Assembly: GCF_902499045.1 (NCBI RefSeq)
Contig: NZ_CABVPL010000057.1
Location: forward strand, 1-49,787
Origin: Burkholderia latens
Lineage (GTDB): Bacteria; Pseudomonadota; Gammaproteobacteria; Burkholderiales; Burkholderiaceae
DNA length: 49,787 nucleotides
Reading direction: 5' to 3'
Part shown: positions 27,627 through 37,547 of the stretch, in pieces
Layout: each line of letters starts with the position of its first letter
Numbering within the stretch: position 1 is the first letter of the stretch
Translations under genes and position numbers: made by a program
The notes under the pieces: generated by a model
Seen by the model: the letters and a program-made list of their open reading frames with translations, nothing else
Told to the model about the DNA's origin: nothing
Databases searched by the model: none

Positions 27627-28880
27627 TTAGCGATCGATTTCGCCGAACACGATGTCCTGCGTACCGATGATCGTGACGGCGTCGGCAATCATGTGGCCGC
27701 GCGCCATTTCGTCGAGCGACGCGAGGTGCGCGAAGCCCGGTGCGCGGATCTTGAGGCGATACGGCTTGTTGGCACCATCCGACACGAGATAGATGCCGAA
27801 CTCGCCCTTCGGATGCTCGACTGCGGCGTACGTTTCGCCTTCCGGCACGTGAAAACCTTCGGTGAAGAGCTTGAAGTGGTGAATCAAGTCTTCCATGTTG
27901 GTCTTCATGCCGACGCGCGACGGCGGCGCAACCTTGTGATTGTCGGTCATCACGGGGCCCGGATTCTTGCGGAGCCACTCAATACACTGTTTCGCGATCC
28001 GGACCGACTGGCGCATTTCTTCGACGCGCACGAGATAGCGGTCGTAGCAATCGCCGTTCACGCCGACCGGCACGTCGAAATCCATGCGATCGTACACTTC
28101 GTACGGCTGCTTCTTGCGCAGGTCCCACGCGATGCCGGAGCCGCGCAACATCGGGCCCGTCAGGCCCATCTGCAGCGCACGTTCCGGGCTGACGACGCCG
28201 ATCCCGACCAGACGCTGTTTCCAGATCCGGTTGTCGGTCAGCAGCGTTTCGTACTCGTCGATGCACTTCGGGAAGCGCGTAAAGAAATCGTCGATGAAGT
28301 CGAGCACCGAGCCGCTGCGCGCTTCGTTCATCTTCGCGAGCGCCTTCTCGTTGCGAATCTTCGACGCCTTGTATTGCGGCATCGCGTCCGGCAGGTCGCG
28401 ATAGACGCCGCCCGGACGGTAGTACGCGGCGTGCATCCGCGCACCGGACACCGCCTCGTACACGTCCATCAGATCTTCGCGCTCGCGGAATGCGTACAGG
28501 AACACCGCCATCGCGCCGACGTCGAGTGCGTGCGCGCCGATCCACATCAGGTGGTTCAGCACGCGCGTGATCTCGTCGAACAGCACGCGGATGTACTGCG
28601 CGCGCTCCGGCACGTCGATGCCGAGCAGGCGCTCGATCGCGAGCACGTAGCCGTGTTCGTTGACCATCATCGACACGTAGTCGAGACGGTCCATGTACGG
28701 CACGGACTGGATGAAGGTCTTGTTTTCCGCGAGCTTTTCAGTCGCGCGGTGCAGCAGGCCGATGTGCGGATCGGCGCGCTGGATCACTTCGCCGTCGAGC
28801 TCGAGCACGAGGCGCAGCACACCGTGCGCTGCCGGGTGCTGCGGGCCGAAGTTGAGGGTGTAGTTCTTGATTTCTGCCAT
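27627..28880 (-). CDS. nuoD: NADH-quinone oxidoreductase subunit D
   Basis: A 417-residue 49-kDa-type subunit. The quinone-site motif [19 protein letters not shown] is at the N-terminus, and the [14 protein letters not shown] region and the C-terminal [12 protein letters not shown] end are typical. It forms the quinone pocket with NuoB and is related to the large subunit of NiFe hydrogenases, without the metal-binding Cys. It is a separate gene from nuoC, as in most betaproteobacteria and unlike the E. coli nuoCD fusion. A 9-base gap separates it from nuoC. Confidence 0.97.
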   Translation of the reverse strand: MAEIKNYTLNFGPQHPAAHGVLRLVLELDGEVIQRADPHIGLLHRATEKLAENKTFIQSVPYMDRLDYVSMMVNEHGYVLAIERLLGIDVPERAQYIRVLFDEITRVLNHLMWIGAHALDVGAMAVFLYAFREREDLMDVYEAVSGARMHAAYYRPGGVYRDLPDAMPQYKASKIRNEKALAKMNEARSGSVLDFIDDFFTRFPKCIDEYETLLTDNRIWKQRLVGIGVVSPERALQMGLTGPMLRGSGIAWDLRKKQPYEVYDRMDFDVPVGVNGDCYDRYLVRVEEMRQSVRIAKQCIEWLRKNPGPVMTDNHKVAPPSRVGMKTNMEDLIHHFKLFTEGFHVPEGETYAAVEHPKGEFGIYLVSDGANKPYRLKIRAPGFAHLASLDEMARGHMIADAVTIIGTQDIVFGEIDR

Positions 28881-28889
28881 GACGCCCCC

Positions 28890-29492
28890 TTAATGTTTCA
28901 GACCGCCATAGCGATCCTCGCGGATCACGCGCGGCGTGATTTCGCGCGGCTCGATCGTCACCGGCTGGTAGACGACTCGCTTCTCTTCCGGGTCGTAACG
29001 CATTTCGACGTAGCCCGACACCGGGAAGTCCTTGCGGAACGGATGACCGATGAAGCCGTAGTCGGTGAGGATGCGGCGCAGGTCGGGGTGGCCCTCGAAC
29101 ACGAGACCGTAGAGATCGAACGCTTCGCGCTCGTACCAGTTTGCGGAGGTCCAGATGTCGACGAGCGACGCGACGATCGGCAGATCGTCGTCCGGCGCGA
29201 ACACGCGCAGGCGCAGGCGCCAGTTGTTCGTGACCGACAGCAGCTGCGACACGGCCGCGAAGCGCGGGCCGTCGTACGCGCCGTCGCCATACGTTTGATA
29301 GTCGACGCCGCACAGGTCGATCAGCTGCTCGAAACGGAGCTTCGGATCGTCGCGCAGCGTCTTTGCGACTTCGAGGTAATCGCTCGCCTTCACGACGAGC
29401 GTCAGTTCACCGATCGCTTCGGTGAGGCTCACCACGCGCGCGCCGAGCGCGGCTTCGAGGTTTGCCTTGAGGGTCTCGATTTTGCTTGCCAT
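28890..29492 (-). CDS. nuoC: NADH-quinone oxidoreductase subunit C
   Basis: A 200-residue 30-kDa-type subunit. The conserved motif starts [20 protein letters not shown] and continues to [20 protein letters not shown]. It is a soluble structural subunit of the peripheral arm bound to NuoD. The gap to nuoB is 21 bases. Confidence 0.97.
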   Translation of the reverse strand: MASKIETLKANLEAALGARVVSLTEAIGELTLVVKASDYLEVAKTLRDDPKLRFEQLIDLCGVDYQTYGDGAYDGPRFAAVSQLLSVTNNWRLRLRVFAPDDDLPIVASLVDIWTSANWYEREAFDLYGLVFEGHPDLRRILTDYGFIGHPFRKDFPVSGYVEMRYDPEEKRVVYQPVTIEPREITPRVIREDRYGGLKH

Positions 29493-29513
29493 ATTGAGGG
29501 GACGCTCGGGGCT

Positions 29514-29993
29514 TTATTGACGGGCGATGGTGTTGGTGCGGCGGATCTTCGCCTGAAGCTGGATCACGCCGTAGACCAGCGCCTCGGCCGTAGGCGGACA
29601 GCCCGGCACGTAGACGTCGACCGGCACGATCCGGTCGCAACCGCGGACCACCGAGTACGAGTAGTGGTAGTAGCCGCCGCCGTTCGCGCACGACCCCATC
29701 GAGATCACCCAGCGCGGCTCGGCCATCTGGTCGTACACGCGGCGCAGCGCGGGCGCCATCTTGTTGCACAGCGTGCCGGCCACGATCATCACGTCCGACT
29801 GGCGCGGGCTCGGGCGAAACACGACGCCGAACCGGTCCAGGTCGTAACGGGCCGCGCCCGCATGCATCATCTCGACGGCGCAACACGCGAGCCCGAACGT
29901 CATCGGCCACAGCGAGCCGGTGCGCGTCCAGTTGATCAGCTTGTCAGCCGTCGTGGTGACAAACCCTTCCTTCAAGACCCCTTCGATACTCAT
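29514..29993 (-). CDS. nuoB: NADH-quinone oxidoreductase subunit B
   Basis: A 159-residue subunit carrying cluster N2, the last iron-sulfur centre before quinone. Ligands are the tandem Cys37-Cys38 ([10 protein letters not shown]), Cys102 ([11 protein letters not shown]) and Cys132 ([12 protein letters not shown]). ATG 29993 is used because the longer open frame adds 14 residues not seen in the family. Confidence 0.97.
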   Translation of the reverse strand: MSIEGVLKEGFVTTTADKLINWTRTGSLWPMTFGLACCAVEMMHAGAARYDLDRFGVVFRPSPRQSDVMIVAGTLCNKMAPALRRVYDQMAEPRWVISMGSCANGGGYYHYSYSVVRGCDRIVPVDVYVPGCPPTAEALVYGVIQLQAKIRRTNTIARQ

Positions 29994-30055
29994 TTGCTTT
30001 CCACTCCAGACGAGCGGCCCAGCGTGGCCGCCCATGCAAACCGGCGATTAACCCA

Positions 30056-30415
30056 TCACTCCCAGTCGAGGCCGCCTTTCTTCCAGATATAGGCAAAGCC
30101 CAGCAGGAATTCGAGCAGAAAAATCATCATTGCGATGAAACCCGGCCAGCCGATGTCCCGGAGCGCGACGCCCCACGGAAACAGGAATGCGGTTTCGAGA
30201 TCGAAGATGATGAACAGGATGGCGACGAGGTAGTACCGGACGTCGAATTTCATCCGGGCGTCTTCAAAGGCTTCGAAGCCGCACTCGTACGGTGCGTTCT
30301 TCTCGACGTCCGGCTTGTTGGGACCAAGGAGCTTGCCGATGCTGACCAGCGCTATACCTAAACCAGTGCCCACGAGGAGGAACAACAAGACGGGGTAATA
30401 GGCTGCGAGGTTCAA
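30056..30415 (-). CDS. nuoA: NADH-quinone oxidoreductase subunit A
   Basis: A 119-residue membrane subunit with three helices. The loop [20 protein letters not shown] contains the conserved Cys whose exposure changes between active and deactive states. The start is a TTG at 30415 with AGAGGA upstream; no in-frame ATG gives a family-like N-terminus. It is the first gene of the nuo operon. The rare start codon may set low translation of the leading gene. Confidence 0.95.
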
Positions 30416-30449
30416 GGCAATCCTCTATCGGTTGGTTCTGAGCGTCCGG

Positions 30450-30471
30450 AGAATACCACTTCCGGCGGAAG
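30450..30471 (-). promoter_or_regulatory. Possible nuoA promoter region with palindrome
   Basis: On the - strand TATTCT (30450-30455) is a plausible -10 about 35 bases before the nuoA start. It is preceded at once by a perfect 13-base palindrome (CTTCCG-G-CGGAAG, 30459-30471) lying where the spacer to the -35 would be, a position suited to a repressor or activator. No convincing -35 is seen. Confidence 0.35.
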
Positions 30472-30527
30472 GAATCATTTCGGAGTGCAGGCGATCACAA
30501 GACAATCGCAAGGGACACCCCACAAAT

Positions 30528-30560
30528 GAAAAATGCCAGCCACTAGAAGCGGCTGGCATT
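30528..30560 (-). terminator. Rho-independent terminator after tRNA-Leu
   Basis: On the - strand AATGCCAGCC pairs with GGCTGGCATT around a 9-base loop and is followed by a run of T. It lies 9 bases past the encoded CCA end and separates the tRNA from the nuo operon, which must therefore have its own promoter. Confidence 0.88.
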
Positions 30561-30569
30561 GAGTAACTT

Positions 30570-30654
30570 TGGTGCCGACGGCGAGACTCGAACTCGCACA
30601 GCTTTCGCCACTACCCCCTCAAGATAGCGTGTCTACCAATTTCACCACGTCGGC
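30570..30654 (-). tRNA. tRNA-Leu (anticodon GAG)
   Basis: An 85-base class II tRNA with the CCA end encoded. The acceptor stem pairs GCCGACG with CGTCGGC, the anticodon stem is CTATC/GGTAG with loop TTGAGGG (anticodon GAG), the variable arm is long, and the T-arm contains GTTCGAGTC. It reads CUC and CUU leucine codons. It lies between secG and nuoA on the same strand. Confidence 0.95.
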
Positions 30655-30663
30655 ACTGCATGC

Positions 30664-30725
30664 AACTCGGGTTGTACTGCTCGTTTCCCGCGAATCGCTT
30701 CAAGAATTAAATTCTAACCCGAGTT
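30664..30725. repeat. 10-bp inverted repeat upstream of tRNA-Leu
   Basis: AACTCGGGTT (30664-30673) and AACCCGAGTT (30716-30725) are exact inverted copies 42 bases apart. The interval also contains an 11-base palindrome of the form GAATT-A-AATTC (30704-30714). It occupies the spacer where the tRNA promoter and the secG 3' end must lie. Function unknown. Confidence 0.5.
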
Positions 30726-30764
30726 CCAGATTTGTTCAACGCACAAACGCAAAAAATTGAACTT

Positions 30765-31142
30765 TTATTTCGGGACGTCCTGGCCCGGCGCGCTTGCAGC
30801 CGAACCCGCGGCAGCGGATGCTGCGACGGCCGGCGCCGACGCTGCGGGCGCCGATGCCGGCGCGGTCGCTACCGTGCCGAGCACGCCGGCCGACGGTGTC
30901 GACTTGTACGAACCGAGGTACGTCAGCGCGAGCGTCGCGACGAAGAAGATCGTCGCGAGGATGCCCGTCGTGCGAGACAGGAAGTTCGCCGAGCCCGTCG
31001 CACCGAACAGGCTGCCCGATGCGCCGCTGCCGAATGCGGCACCCATGTCGGCACCCTTGCCGTGCTGCAACAGCACGAGCCCGATCACACCCAGCGCAGA
31101 CAGCACCTGCACGACAATAATCAGCGTCTTGAATAACAGCAT
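30765..31142 (-). CDS. secG: Preprotein translocase subunit SecG
   Basis: A 125-residue membrane protein. Two hydrophobic helices flank the conserved segment LVLLQHGKGADMGAAFGSGA and the SLFGATGSANFLSRTT motif, the signature of SecG. It supports SecYEG-mediated export. The last 40 residues are an Ala/Ser/Pro-rich low-complexity tail, common in this genus. ATG 31142 is preferred to the in-frame GTG at 31151; neither has a strong ribosome binding site. Confidence 0.93.
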   Translation of the reverse strand: MLLFKTLIIVVQVLSALGVIGLVLLQHGKGADMGAAFGSGASGSLFGATGSANFLSRTTGILATIFFVATLALTYLGSYKSTPSAGVLGTVATAPASAPAASAPAVAASAAAGSAASAPGQDVPK

Positions 31143-31214
31143 CACACCCACCCGATTGGATCGGGCGACCGGAACGACCGGCCGCCTTCATGGTTCAATT
31201 CGATTGCGGACCGC

Positions 31215-31970
31215 TCAACGTGCGGCCCGGCAGATCGCCAGGAAATCTTCCGCCTTCAGCGACGCGCCGCCGATCAGGCCGCCGTCGATGTCCGGCTGCG
31301 AGAACAGCTCTTCCGCGTTGTCCGGCTTCACGCTGCCGCCGTACAGCACGGACACGTGCGCCGCCCCCTTCGCCGCGAGACGCGCACGCAGGAACGCGTG
31401 CACCTCCTGCGCCTGCGCCGACGTCGCACTCTTGCCCGTACCGATCGCCCACACCGGTTCGTATGCGACGACGATGCGCGCTGCTTCGTCGGCGCTCAGC
31501 ACCGCAAGCACGGCGTCGAGCTGCGCACCGACCACCTGCTCGGTCGTGCCCGCTTCGCGCTCGTCGAGCGTTTCGCCGACGCATACGACAGGCGTGAGGC
31601 CTGCCGCAAGCGCACGCTGCGCCTTCGCGGCGACCGTCTCGCTGCGCTCGCCGTGATACGCGCGACGCTCCGAGTGACCGACGATCGCATACCGCGCGCC
31701 GAACTCCGCCACCATCGCGGCCGCGACCTCGCCGGTGAACGCGCCTTGCTCGTGCGCGGACACGTCCTGCGCGCCGAACGCGACACGGCCGCCGCCGAGC
31801 AGCGCCTGAACCTGCGCGAGATACGGGAACGGCACGCACACGCCGATCGACGTTTCCGCCGCCACCGCGCCCGCACCCTGCACCACTTCGTTCAGCAGCG
31901 CCTGGTTGCCGGCCAGCCGGCCGTGCATCTTCCAGTTGCCGATCACTCGCTTTGTTCGTTGTTTCGACAT
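31215..31970 (-). CDS. tpiA: Triosephosphate isomerase
   Basis: A 251-residue TIM-barrel enzyme that interconverts dihydroxyacetone phosphate and glyceraldehyde 3-phosphate. Catalytic residues are visible: Lys14 (GNWKMHG), His in [10 protein letters not shown], and Glu in [15 protein letters not shown], followed by the phosphate-binding YGGSVKPDN. Length is typical. It lies upstream of secG with a 72-base gap and may share its transcript. Confidence 0.96.
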   Translation of the reverse strand: MSKQRTKRVIGNWKMHGRLAGNQALLNEVVQGAGAVAAETSIGVCVPFPYLAQVQALLGGGRVAFGAQDVSAHEQGAFTGEVAAAMVAEFGARYAIVGHSERRAYHGERSETVAAKAQRALAAGLTPVVCVGETLDEREAGTTEQVVGAQLDAVLAVLSADEAARIVVAYEPVWAIGTGKSATSAQAQEVHAFLRARLAAKGAAHVSVLYGGSVKPDNAEELFSQPDIDGGLIGGASLKAEDFLAICRAAR

Positions 31971-32110
31971 CGTGTCTGTCTCGTCACTATCTTGTCATTA
32001 ACGCGCCGGAACCCGGCCGTCAGGTTGGATCTGGCGAAGCAAACCCGCGATTTTACTGCGCGCGGCTTGAACCGGTCAAACCGCGCATGTCAAGCCCGCC
32101 ACGCGGGCCG

Positions 32111-33130
32111 TCACGCGTTCGCGCCCCAATCAAGGACGATCTTGCCGATGTGCTCGCCGCTTTCCATCAACGCATGCGCCTGCGCGGCCTCCCCGGCCGG
32201 CAGCACGCGGTAGATCACCGGCTTGATCCGGCCGTCCGCGAGCAACGGCCACACGCGCGCCTTCAGCTGCGCGGCGATCCGCGCCTTGAACTCGACCGGC
32301 CGCGGGCGCAGCGTCGAGCCCGTGACCGTCAGCCGGCGGCGCAGGATTTCGTTCAGGTTGACCTCGGCCTTCGCGCCGCCGAGCAGCGCGATCAGCACGA
32401 GGCGGCCGCCGTCCGCGAGCGCGGACAGCTCGCGCGGCACGTACGAGCCCGCGACCATGTCGAGAATCACGTCGACGCCGCGATCGTGCGTCAGCGACTT
32501 GACGACCTCGACGAAATCTTCGGTCTTGTAGTTGATCGCACGCTCGGCGCCGAGCGCCTCGCATGCGCGGCATTTGTCCTCGTTCCCGGCCGTCGCGAAC
32601 ACGCGAAAGCCGAGCGCATGCGCGATCTGGATCGCCGTCACGCCGATCCCGCTCGAGCCGCCCTGCACGAGGAGCGTTTCGTGCTCGCCGCCTTCGCCTG
32701 CGCCGAGCAGCGCGCGGTCGAACACGTTGCTCCACACGGTGAAGAACGTTTCAGGCAGCGACGCGGCTTCGATGTCGGTGAGCCCGTGGGGCACCGGCAG
32801 GCACTGCGGCAGCGGCGCGACCGCATACTCGGCGTAGCCGCCGCCCGCAAGCAGCGCGCACACGCGATCGCCGAGCTTCAGACCGAACGGATTCGACGCG
32901 GCATCCGACAAGTCGCCGCCGACGATTTCGCCCGCGACCTCGAGGCCCGGCAGATCGGACGCGCCCGGCGGCGGCGCATACGCACCCTTGCGCTGGAATA
33001 CGTCCGGCCGGTTCACGCCGGAGGCCGCCACCTTGATCAGCACTTCCCCGCGCTGCGGTTCCGGGCGCGGACGCTCCGCGAGCTTCAACACGTCGGGGGC
33101 GCCGAATTCGGTGATTTCGATGGCTTTCAT
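32111..33130 (-). CDS. NAD(P)H quinone oxidoreductase, zinc-independent MDR family
   Basis: A 339-residue medium-chain dehydrogenase/reductase. It starts MKAIEITEFGAPDVLKLAERP and has the nucleotide-binding motif VQGGSSGIGVTAIQIA. The zinc ligands of alcohol dehydrogenases are absent, matching quinone oxidoreductases of the PIG3/QOR type. Substrate likely a quinone or related carbonyl; physiological role unknown. Located upstream of tpiA with a 140-base gap and downstream of the pnp terminator. Confidence 0.9.
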   Translation of the reverse strand: MKAIEITEFGAPDVLKLAERPRPEPQRGEVLIKVAASGVNRPDVFQRKGAYAPPPGASDLPGLEVAGEIVGGDLSDAASNPFGLKLGDRVCALLAGGGYAEYAVAPLPQCLPVPHGLTDIEAASLPETFFTVWSNVFDRALLGAGEGGEHETLLVQGGSSGIGVTAIQIAHALGFRVFATAGNEDKCRACEALGAERAINYKTEDFVEVVKSLTHDRGVDVILDMVAGSYVPRELSALADGGRLVLIALLGGAKAEVNLNEILRRRLTVTGSTLRPRPVEFKARIAAQLKARVWPLLADGRIKPVIYRVLPAGEAAQAHALMESGEHIGKIVLDWGANA

Positions 33131-33220
33131 GGGAATCGCTCCAGAATCGGAATCGGATCACGCGCCGTGCGCGGCACGGGCGCGTCGCGGGCGCTGCTGC
33201 GCCGCACAACGATGCTACAG

Positions 33221-33257
33221 AAAAAACGGCCGGCGCGCTTTCGCGCTGCCGGCCGTT
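33221..33257 (-). terminator. Rho-independent terminator after pnp
   Basis: On the - strand AACGGCCGGC, a short mismatch and GCGC-GAAA-GCGC are closed by GCCGGCCGTT, then a run of six T. The hairpin is long, capped by a GNRA tetraloop and placed 15 bases past the pnp stop. Confidence 0.92.
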
Positions 33258-33272
33258 CTCCCGCCTGCCCGC

Positions 33273-35420
33273 TTACTGCTGCGGCGGCGTATCCGACTGC
33301 GACGCCGCCGCTGCTTCGTTCAGCAGCGCCTTCGCCGACAGACGCACGCGACCCTTCTCGTCCGTCTGGATCACCTTGACCTTCACCTGCTGGCCTTCCT
33401 TCAGGTAGTCGTTGATGTCCTTCACGCGCTCGTTGACGATTTCCGAGATGTGCAGCAGGCCGTCCTTGCCCGGCAGCAGGTTTACGATCGCGCCGAAATC
33501 GAGCAGCTTGAGCACCGTGCCTTCGTACACCTGGCCGACTTCGATCTCGGCCGTGATCTGCTCGATGCGCTTCTTCGCTTCGGCCATGCCTTCGCTGCTC
33601 GTGCTCGCGATCGTCACGACGCCGTCGTCGGAGATGTCGATCGTCGTGCCGGTTTCTTCCGTCAGCGCGCGGATCACCGAACCGCCCTTGCCGATCACGT
33701 CGCGGATCTTTTCCGGGTTGATCTTGATCGTGATCATGCGCGGCGCGAATTCCGACAGCTGCGTGTTCGCACCCGAAACGGCCGCCGTCATCTTGCCGAG
33801 GATGTGCATGCGGCCTTCCTTCGCCTGCGCGAGCGCGACCTGCATGATTTCCTTCGTGATGCCCTGGATCTTGATGTCCATCTGCAGCGCCGTCACGCCT
33901 TGCTCGGTGCCGGCTACCTTGAAGTCCATGTCGCCGAGGTGGTCTTCGTCGCCGAGAATGTCGGTCAGCACCGCGAACTTGTTGCCTTCGAGGATCAGGC
34001 CCATCGCGATGCCCGCGACGTGCGCCTTCATCGGCACGCCGGCGTCCATCAGCGCGAGGCAGCCGCCGCACACCGATGCCATCGACGACGAACCGTTCGA
34101 CTCGGTGATTTCCGACACGACGCGAATCGAGTAGCCGAATTCGTCGGCGCTCGGCAGGCACTTGACCAGTGCGCGCTTCGCAAGGCGGCCGTGGCCGATT
34201 TCACGGCGCTTCGGCGAGCCGACGCGGCCCGTTTCGCCGGTCGCGAACGGCGGCATGTTGTAGTGGAGCATGAAGCGCTCGCGGTATTCGCCTTCGAGCG
34301 CGTCGATGATCTGCTCGTCACCCTTCGTGCCGAGCGTCGCGACGACGAGCGCCTGCGTTTCGCCGCGCGTGAACAGCGCGGACCCGTGGGTGCGCGGCAG
34401 CACGCCGGTGCGGATCTCGATCGGACGCACGGTGCGCGTGTCGCGGCCGTCGATGCGCGGCTCGCCGTTCAGGATCTGCGAACGGACGATCTTCGCTTCG
34501 ATGTCGAACAGGATGTTGCCGACGGTAGCTTTGTCGGCCGCGACCGTGCCGGCCGCCAGCGCTTCTTCCTCGAGCTTCGCCGAGGTCGCCGCGTAGACTT
34601 CCTTCAGCTTCGTCGAACGCGCCTGCTTGTCGCGCAGCTGGTAAGCCGCGAGCAGGTCGCCGTGCGCCAGTTCCGTCACGCGCGCGATCAGCGCCTCGTT
34701 CTTCGGTGCCGGCTGCCAGTCCCACTCGGGCTTGCCGCCTTCGCGCACGAGTTCGTGGATCGCGTCGATCGCGGTCTGCATCTGCTCGTGGCCGAACACG
34801 ACCGCGCCCAGCATCACGTCTTCCGGCAGCTGGTCGGCTTCCGATTCGACCATCAGCACCGCACGCTCCGTGCCGGCGACGACGAGATCGAGGCGCGATG
34901 CCTTCAGCTGTTCACGCGTCGGGTTCAGCACGTACGCGTTGTCGATGTACGCGACGCGCGCGGCACCGACCGGACCGTTGAACGGCAGGCCCGACACGGC
35001 GAGCGCGGCCGATGCGCCGATCAGCGCGGGGATGTCCGCCGGGATTTCCGGGTTCACGGACAGCACGTGGATCACGACCTGGACTTCGTTGTAGAAGCCT
35101 TCCGGGAACAGCGGGCGCAGCGGACGGTCGATCAGGCGCGACGTCAGCGTCTCGTGTTCCGACGGACGACCTTCGCGACGGAAGAAGCCGCCCGGGATCT
35201 TGCCGGCCGAGTAGGTCTTTTCGAGGTAGTCGACGGTCAGCGGGAAGAAGTCCTGACCCGGCTTCGCCGACTTCGCGCCGACGACGGTTGCCAGCACGAC
35301 GGTGTCTTCCACGTCGACGATCACCGCACCGCTCGCCTGGCGAGCGACTTCACCGGTTTCGAGGCGCACCTTGTGCTGGCCCCACTGGAATTCCTTCACG
35401 ACCTTGTTGAACATGGACAT
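33273..35420 (-). CDS. pnp: Polyribonucleotide nucleotidyltransferase (PNPase)
   Basis: A 715-residue phosphorolytic 3'-to-5' exoribonuclease. Two RNase PH domains are joined by a helical domain; a KH domain follows ([17 protein letters not shown], about residues 560-615) and then an S1 domain ([18 protein letters not shown], about 625-695). ATG 35420 is chosen because AAAGGAGC lies 5 bases upstream; in-frame Met codons up to 35465 are unlikely. It acts in mRNA decay and probably in the degradosome. It is downstream of rpsO, as in many bacteria, but a terminator lies between them, and its own leader contains a long stem-loop. Confidence 0.96.
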   Translation of the reverse strand: MSMFNKVVKEFQWGQHKVRLETGEVARQASGAVIVDVEDTVVLATVVGAKSAKPGQDFFPLTVDYLEKTYSAGKIPGGFFRREGRPSEHETLTSRLIDRPLRPLFPEGFYNEVQVVIHVLSVNPEIPADIPALIGASAALAVSGLPFNGPVGAARVAYIDNAYVLNPTREQLKASRLDLVVAGTERAVLMVESEADQLPEDVMLGAVVFGHEQMQTAIDAIHELVREGGKPEWDWQPAPKNEALIARVTELAHGDLLAAYQLRDKQARSTKLKEVYAATSAKLEEEALAAGTVAADKATVGNILFDIEAKIVRSQILNGEPRIDGRDTRTVRPIEIRTGVLPRTHGSALFTRGETQALVVATLGTKGDEQIIDALEGEYRERFMLHYNMPPFATGETGRVGSPKRREIGHGRLAKRALVKCLPSADEFGYSIRVVSEITESNGSSSMASVCGGCLALMDAGVPMKAHVAGIAMGLILEGNKFAVLTDILGDEDHLGDMDFKVAGTEQGVTALQMDIKIQGITKEIMQVALAQAKEGRMHILGKMTAAVSGANTQLSEFAPRMITIKINPEKIRDVIGKGGSVIRALTEETGTTIDISDDGVVTIASTSSEGMAEAKKRIEQITAEIEVGQVYEGTVLKLLDFGAIVNLLPGKDGLLHISEIVNERVKDINDYLKEGQQVKVKVIQTDEKGRVRLSAKALLNEAAAASQSDTPPQQ

Positions 35421-35520
35421 GGTTGCTCCTTTGAATTCATTCATTTCATTCGCCGCCCGGGCCATCCCGCGCGGCGGCGTCCCGACCGAATCACCCGGAG
35501 CAAGGTGTGTTTTTTATGCC

Positions 35521-35560
35521 ATTCCAGCGCGGCGCTCGACGAGCAGCGGCGCGCTGGAAT
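35521..35560 (-). promoter_or_regulatory. Large stem-loop in the pnp leader
   Basis: ATTCCAGCGCG and CGCGCTGGAAT are a perfect 11-bp inverted repeat about 100 bases before the pnp start, with an inner GCTC-GTC-GAGC stem. No T-run follows on the - strand, so it is not a terminator for rpsO. In E. coli, pnp is autoregulated through RNase III cleavage of a leader stem-loop; this one is a good candidate for the same control. Confidence 0.55.
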
Positions 35561-35652
35561 GACACAAATCCCGACCCCGGTATCAGCCGTTCCGGCAGCC
35601 CGGCATCCCTGTGCCGGACGGCCTGCGGTGCGCGTGACGCTACGCACCGCGC

Positions 35653-35691
35653 AAAAACAAAATGCCTGCATCAGCGGACTGACACAGGCAT
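35653..35691 (-). terminator. Rho-independent terminator or attenuator after rpsO
   Basis: On the - strand ATGCCTG pairs with CAGGCAT, with an inner TCAG-TCCG-CTGA stem, followed by TTTTGTTTTT. It ends the rpsO transcript 23 bases after the stop, possibly with read-through into pnp as in E. coli. Confidence 0.82.
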
Positions 35692-35714
35692 CTTGCTGGC
35701 GGCAATCGCCTCGA

Positions 35715-35984
35715 TTACTTACGCAGACCCAGCTTCTCGATCAGCGCGCGGTAACGGTCGGCATCCTTGCCCTTGAGGTAGTCGAGCAGCTTGCGGCGGC
35801 GGCTCACCATGCGCAGCAGGCCGCGGCGGCTGTGGTGATCCTTCGCGTGGGTCTTGAAGTGACCCGTCAGTTCGACGATACGTGCGGTCAGCAGTGCGAC
35901 CTGGACTTCGGGCGAACCCGTGTCGTTGGTACCGCGGGCGAACTGAGCAACGACTTCCGACTTCTTGATATCTGCAACAGACAT
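35715..35984 (-). CDS. rpsO: 30S ribosomal protein S15
   Basis: An 89-residue ribosomal protein that binds the 16S rRNA central domain. The 90-codon length and motifs [39 protein letters not shown] are diagnostic. ATG 35984 is preferred over the longer open frame to 36074, whose extra residues are not family-like. An extended -10 promoter lies 80 bases upstream. Confidence 0.97.
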   Translation of the reverse strand: MSVADIKKSEVVAQFARGTNDTGSPEVQVALLTARIVELTGHFKTHAKDHHSRRGLLRMVSRRRKLLDYLKGKDADRYRALIEKLGLRK

Positions 35985-36064
35985 GTGATTTCCTTGATTT
36001 CCTACTTCTAACTGGACAGGCGGACACGGAAGAATGGCCGTGCCGTGACTTACAACCGGCGGGC

Positions 36065-36070
36065 ATTGTA
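36065..36070 (-). promoter_or_regulatory. Probable rpsO promoter (extended -10)
   Basis: On the - strand TGCTACAAT gives an extended -10 (TGn plus TACAAT) with no good -35. The transcript would start about 73 bases before the rpsO ATG. Confidence 0.5.
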
Positions 36071-36102
36071 GCACAACTGCACGCCGTTCCTACCGCCCCC
36101 TG

Positions 36103-37362
36103 TCACGGGCGCGTCATCGAGCACGTCGACGGCATCTGCGTGCGCTGTGCGGGCACCGCGAGAACCGTGCGGAAACCGTAGCCCGACCCCTCGTTGTCGA
36201 AGCGCACCCCCGGCGTGCCGGCCTTGTCCATTTCCATTACGTAAAGGGGCTGGATCAGCTGGTGATCCTGCGCCCGCATCGTCGATGCGTGGAAGCCGTC
36301 GTCGAACGACAGCCCTTCCAGCGCACGCGCCACCGCGACGGGGTCGGCCGATCCGGCACGGTTCATCGCGGCCGCGAGCATTTCGACCATCAGACTCATC
36401 CGGCGCACCGGATAGTCGTCCTGCGCAGCCGGGAAACGGGTCCGGAACGCACGATAGAACGCGTCCGACTTCGCGCCGCCCGCGTTCGGATGCCAGTCCG
36501 CGACCGCCACCACGCGCCCGACGCCCGCGTCGCCGAGCGCGGCCGGCGCGCCGAGGCTGTTGCCGTAGAACGTGTAGAACTTCGCGTTCAACCCCTGCTC
36601 GCGTGCCGCCTTCACGAGCAGCGTGAGATCGTTGCCCCAGTTGCCGGTCACGACGGCGTCCGCGCCGCTCGCGCGGATCTTCGCGACGTACGGCGAGAAA
36701 TCCTTGATGCGGCCGATCGGGTGGAATTCGTCGCCGGCGATCGTCACGTCGGGGCGCCGCTCGGCGAGCGCCTGCCGTGCCAGCGTGCTGACGTCGTGAC
36801 CGAAGCTGTAGTCCTGGTTCAGCAGATAGACCTTGCGCAGCGCGCGGTCGCGCGCCATCACGTCCGCGAGCGCGGCCATCCGCATCCCGGCGTGCGCATC
36901 GAAGCGGAAATGCCAGAAGCTGCAGCGCGCGCCGGTCAGCGCCGGATCGTCGGCCGAATAGTTGACGAACAACATCCGGTTGTCGGGGTTGCGCGCGTTC
37001 AGCTTGTCGAGCGCCGCGACGAGCGCGGCCGCGACCGCCGAGCTGTTGCCCTGCGCGACGAAGCCGATGCGCCGGTCCGCCGCCGCGCGCAGCTGCACGA
37101 GCGCCTCTTCGGGACTGCCCTTGCTGTCGAGCACGACCAGCTCGAGCGGATGCGCGCCGTCGCGCAGTTTCACGCCGCCCGCCGCGTTGACCTGCTCGAC
37201 GCCGAAGCGCAGGTTGCGCTCGACCGCCGCGCCCGCGTTCGCGAACGGGCCCGACATCCCTTCGATCAGCGCGATCCGCACCGGCTCGCCGGCCGCGAAC
37301 GCGGACGACGCCACCATCCATCCGGCGCTCAACGCGAGCGCGCATCGTTTCCACACCTGCAT
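36103..37362 (-). CDS. Periplasmic binding protein, branched-chain amino acid (type 1) family
   Basis: A 419-residue exported protein. A signal peptide (MQVWKRCALALSAGWMVASS, then AFA cleavage) is followed by a type 1 periplasmic binding fold beginning VRIALIEGMSGPFANAG, as in LivJ-like and urea/amide-type receptors. No permease or ATPase gene is nearby, so its transporter or signalling partner lies elsewhere. ATG 37362 follows GGAGG; the open frame to 37428 adds residues before the signal peptide and is rejected. Divergent from the BamE-like gene. Ligand unknown. Confidence 0.85.
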   Translation of the reverse strand: MQVWKRCALALSAGWMVASSAFAAGEPVRIALIEGMSGPFANAGAAVERNLRFGVEQVNAAGGVKLRDGAHPLELVVLDSKGSPEEALVQLRAAADRRIGFVAQGNSSAVAAALVAALDKLNARNPDNRMLFVNYSADDPALTGARCSFWHFRFDAHAGMRMAALADVMARDRALRKVYLLNQDYSFGHDVSTLARQALAERRPDVTIAGDEFHPIGRIKDFSPYVAKIRASGADAVVTGNWGNDLTLLVKAAREQGLNAKFYTFYGNSLGAPAALGDAGVGRVVAVADWHPNAGGAKSDAFYRAFRTRFPAAQDDYPVRRMSLMVEMLAAAMNRAGSADPVAVARALEGLSFDDGFHASTMRAQDHQLIQPLYVMEMDKAGTPGVRFDNEGSGYGFRTVLAVPAQRTQMPSTCSMTRP

Positions 37363-37547
37363 CGGCAACCTGTCCTCCAATCTGTCAGGGAAGCGCGGAT
37401 CATAGGCCGGTGGTGGCGCCGGCCGCAAGCATGACGCTGCACGGCACCGAGACGGCGATCCGCACCGATTTTTGCTCCGCGATGCGCCGGCACGCGCGGT
37501 CCGTGATACAACTGAGCGGTTAGCGAGTTCTAGTTCTGGAGAATCTC

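Noticed and set aside
30560-30660. tRNA-Leu as an integration site for a genomic island
   Set aside because: No integrase, no direct repeat of the tRNA 3' end and no foreign-looking genes nearby; the flanking genes are core.
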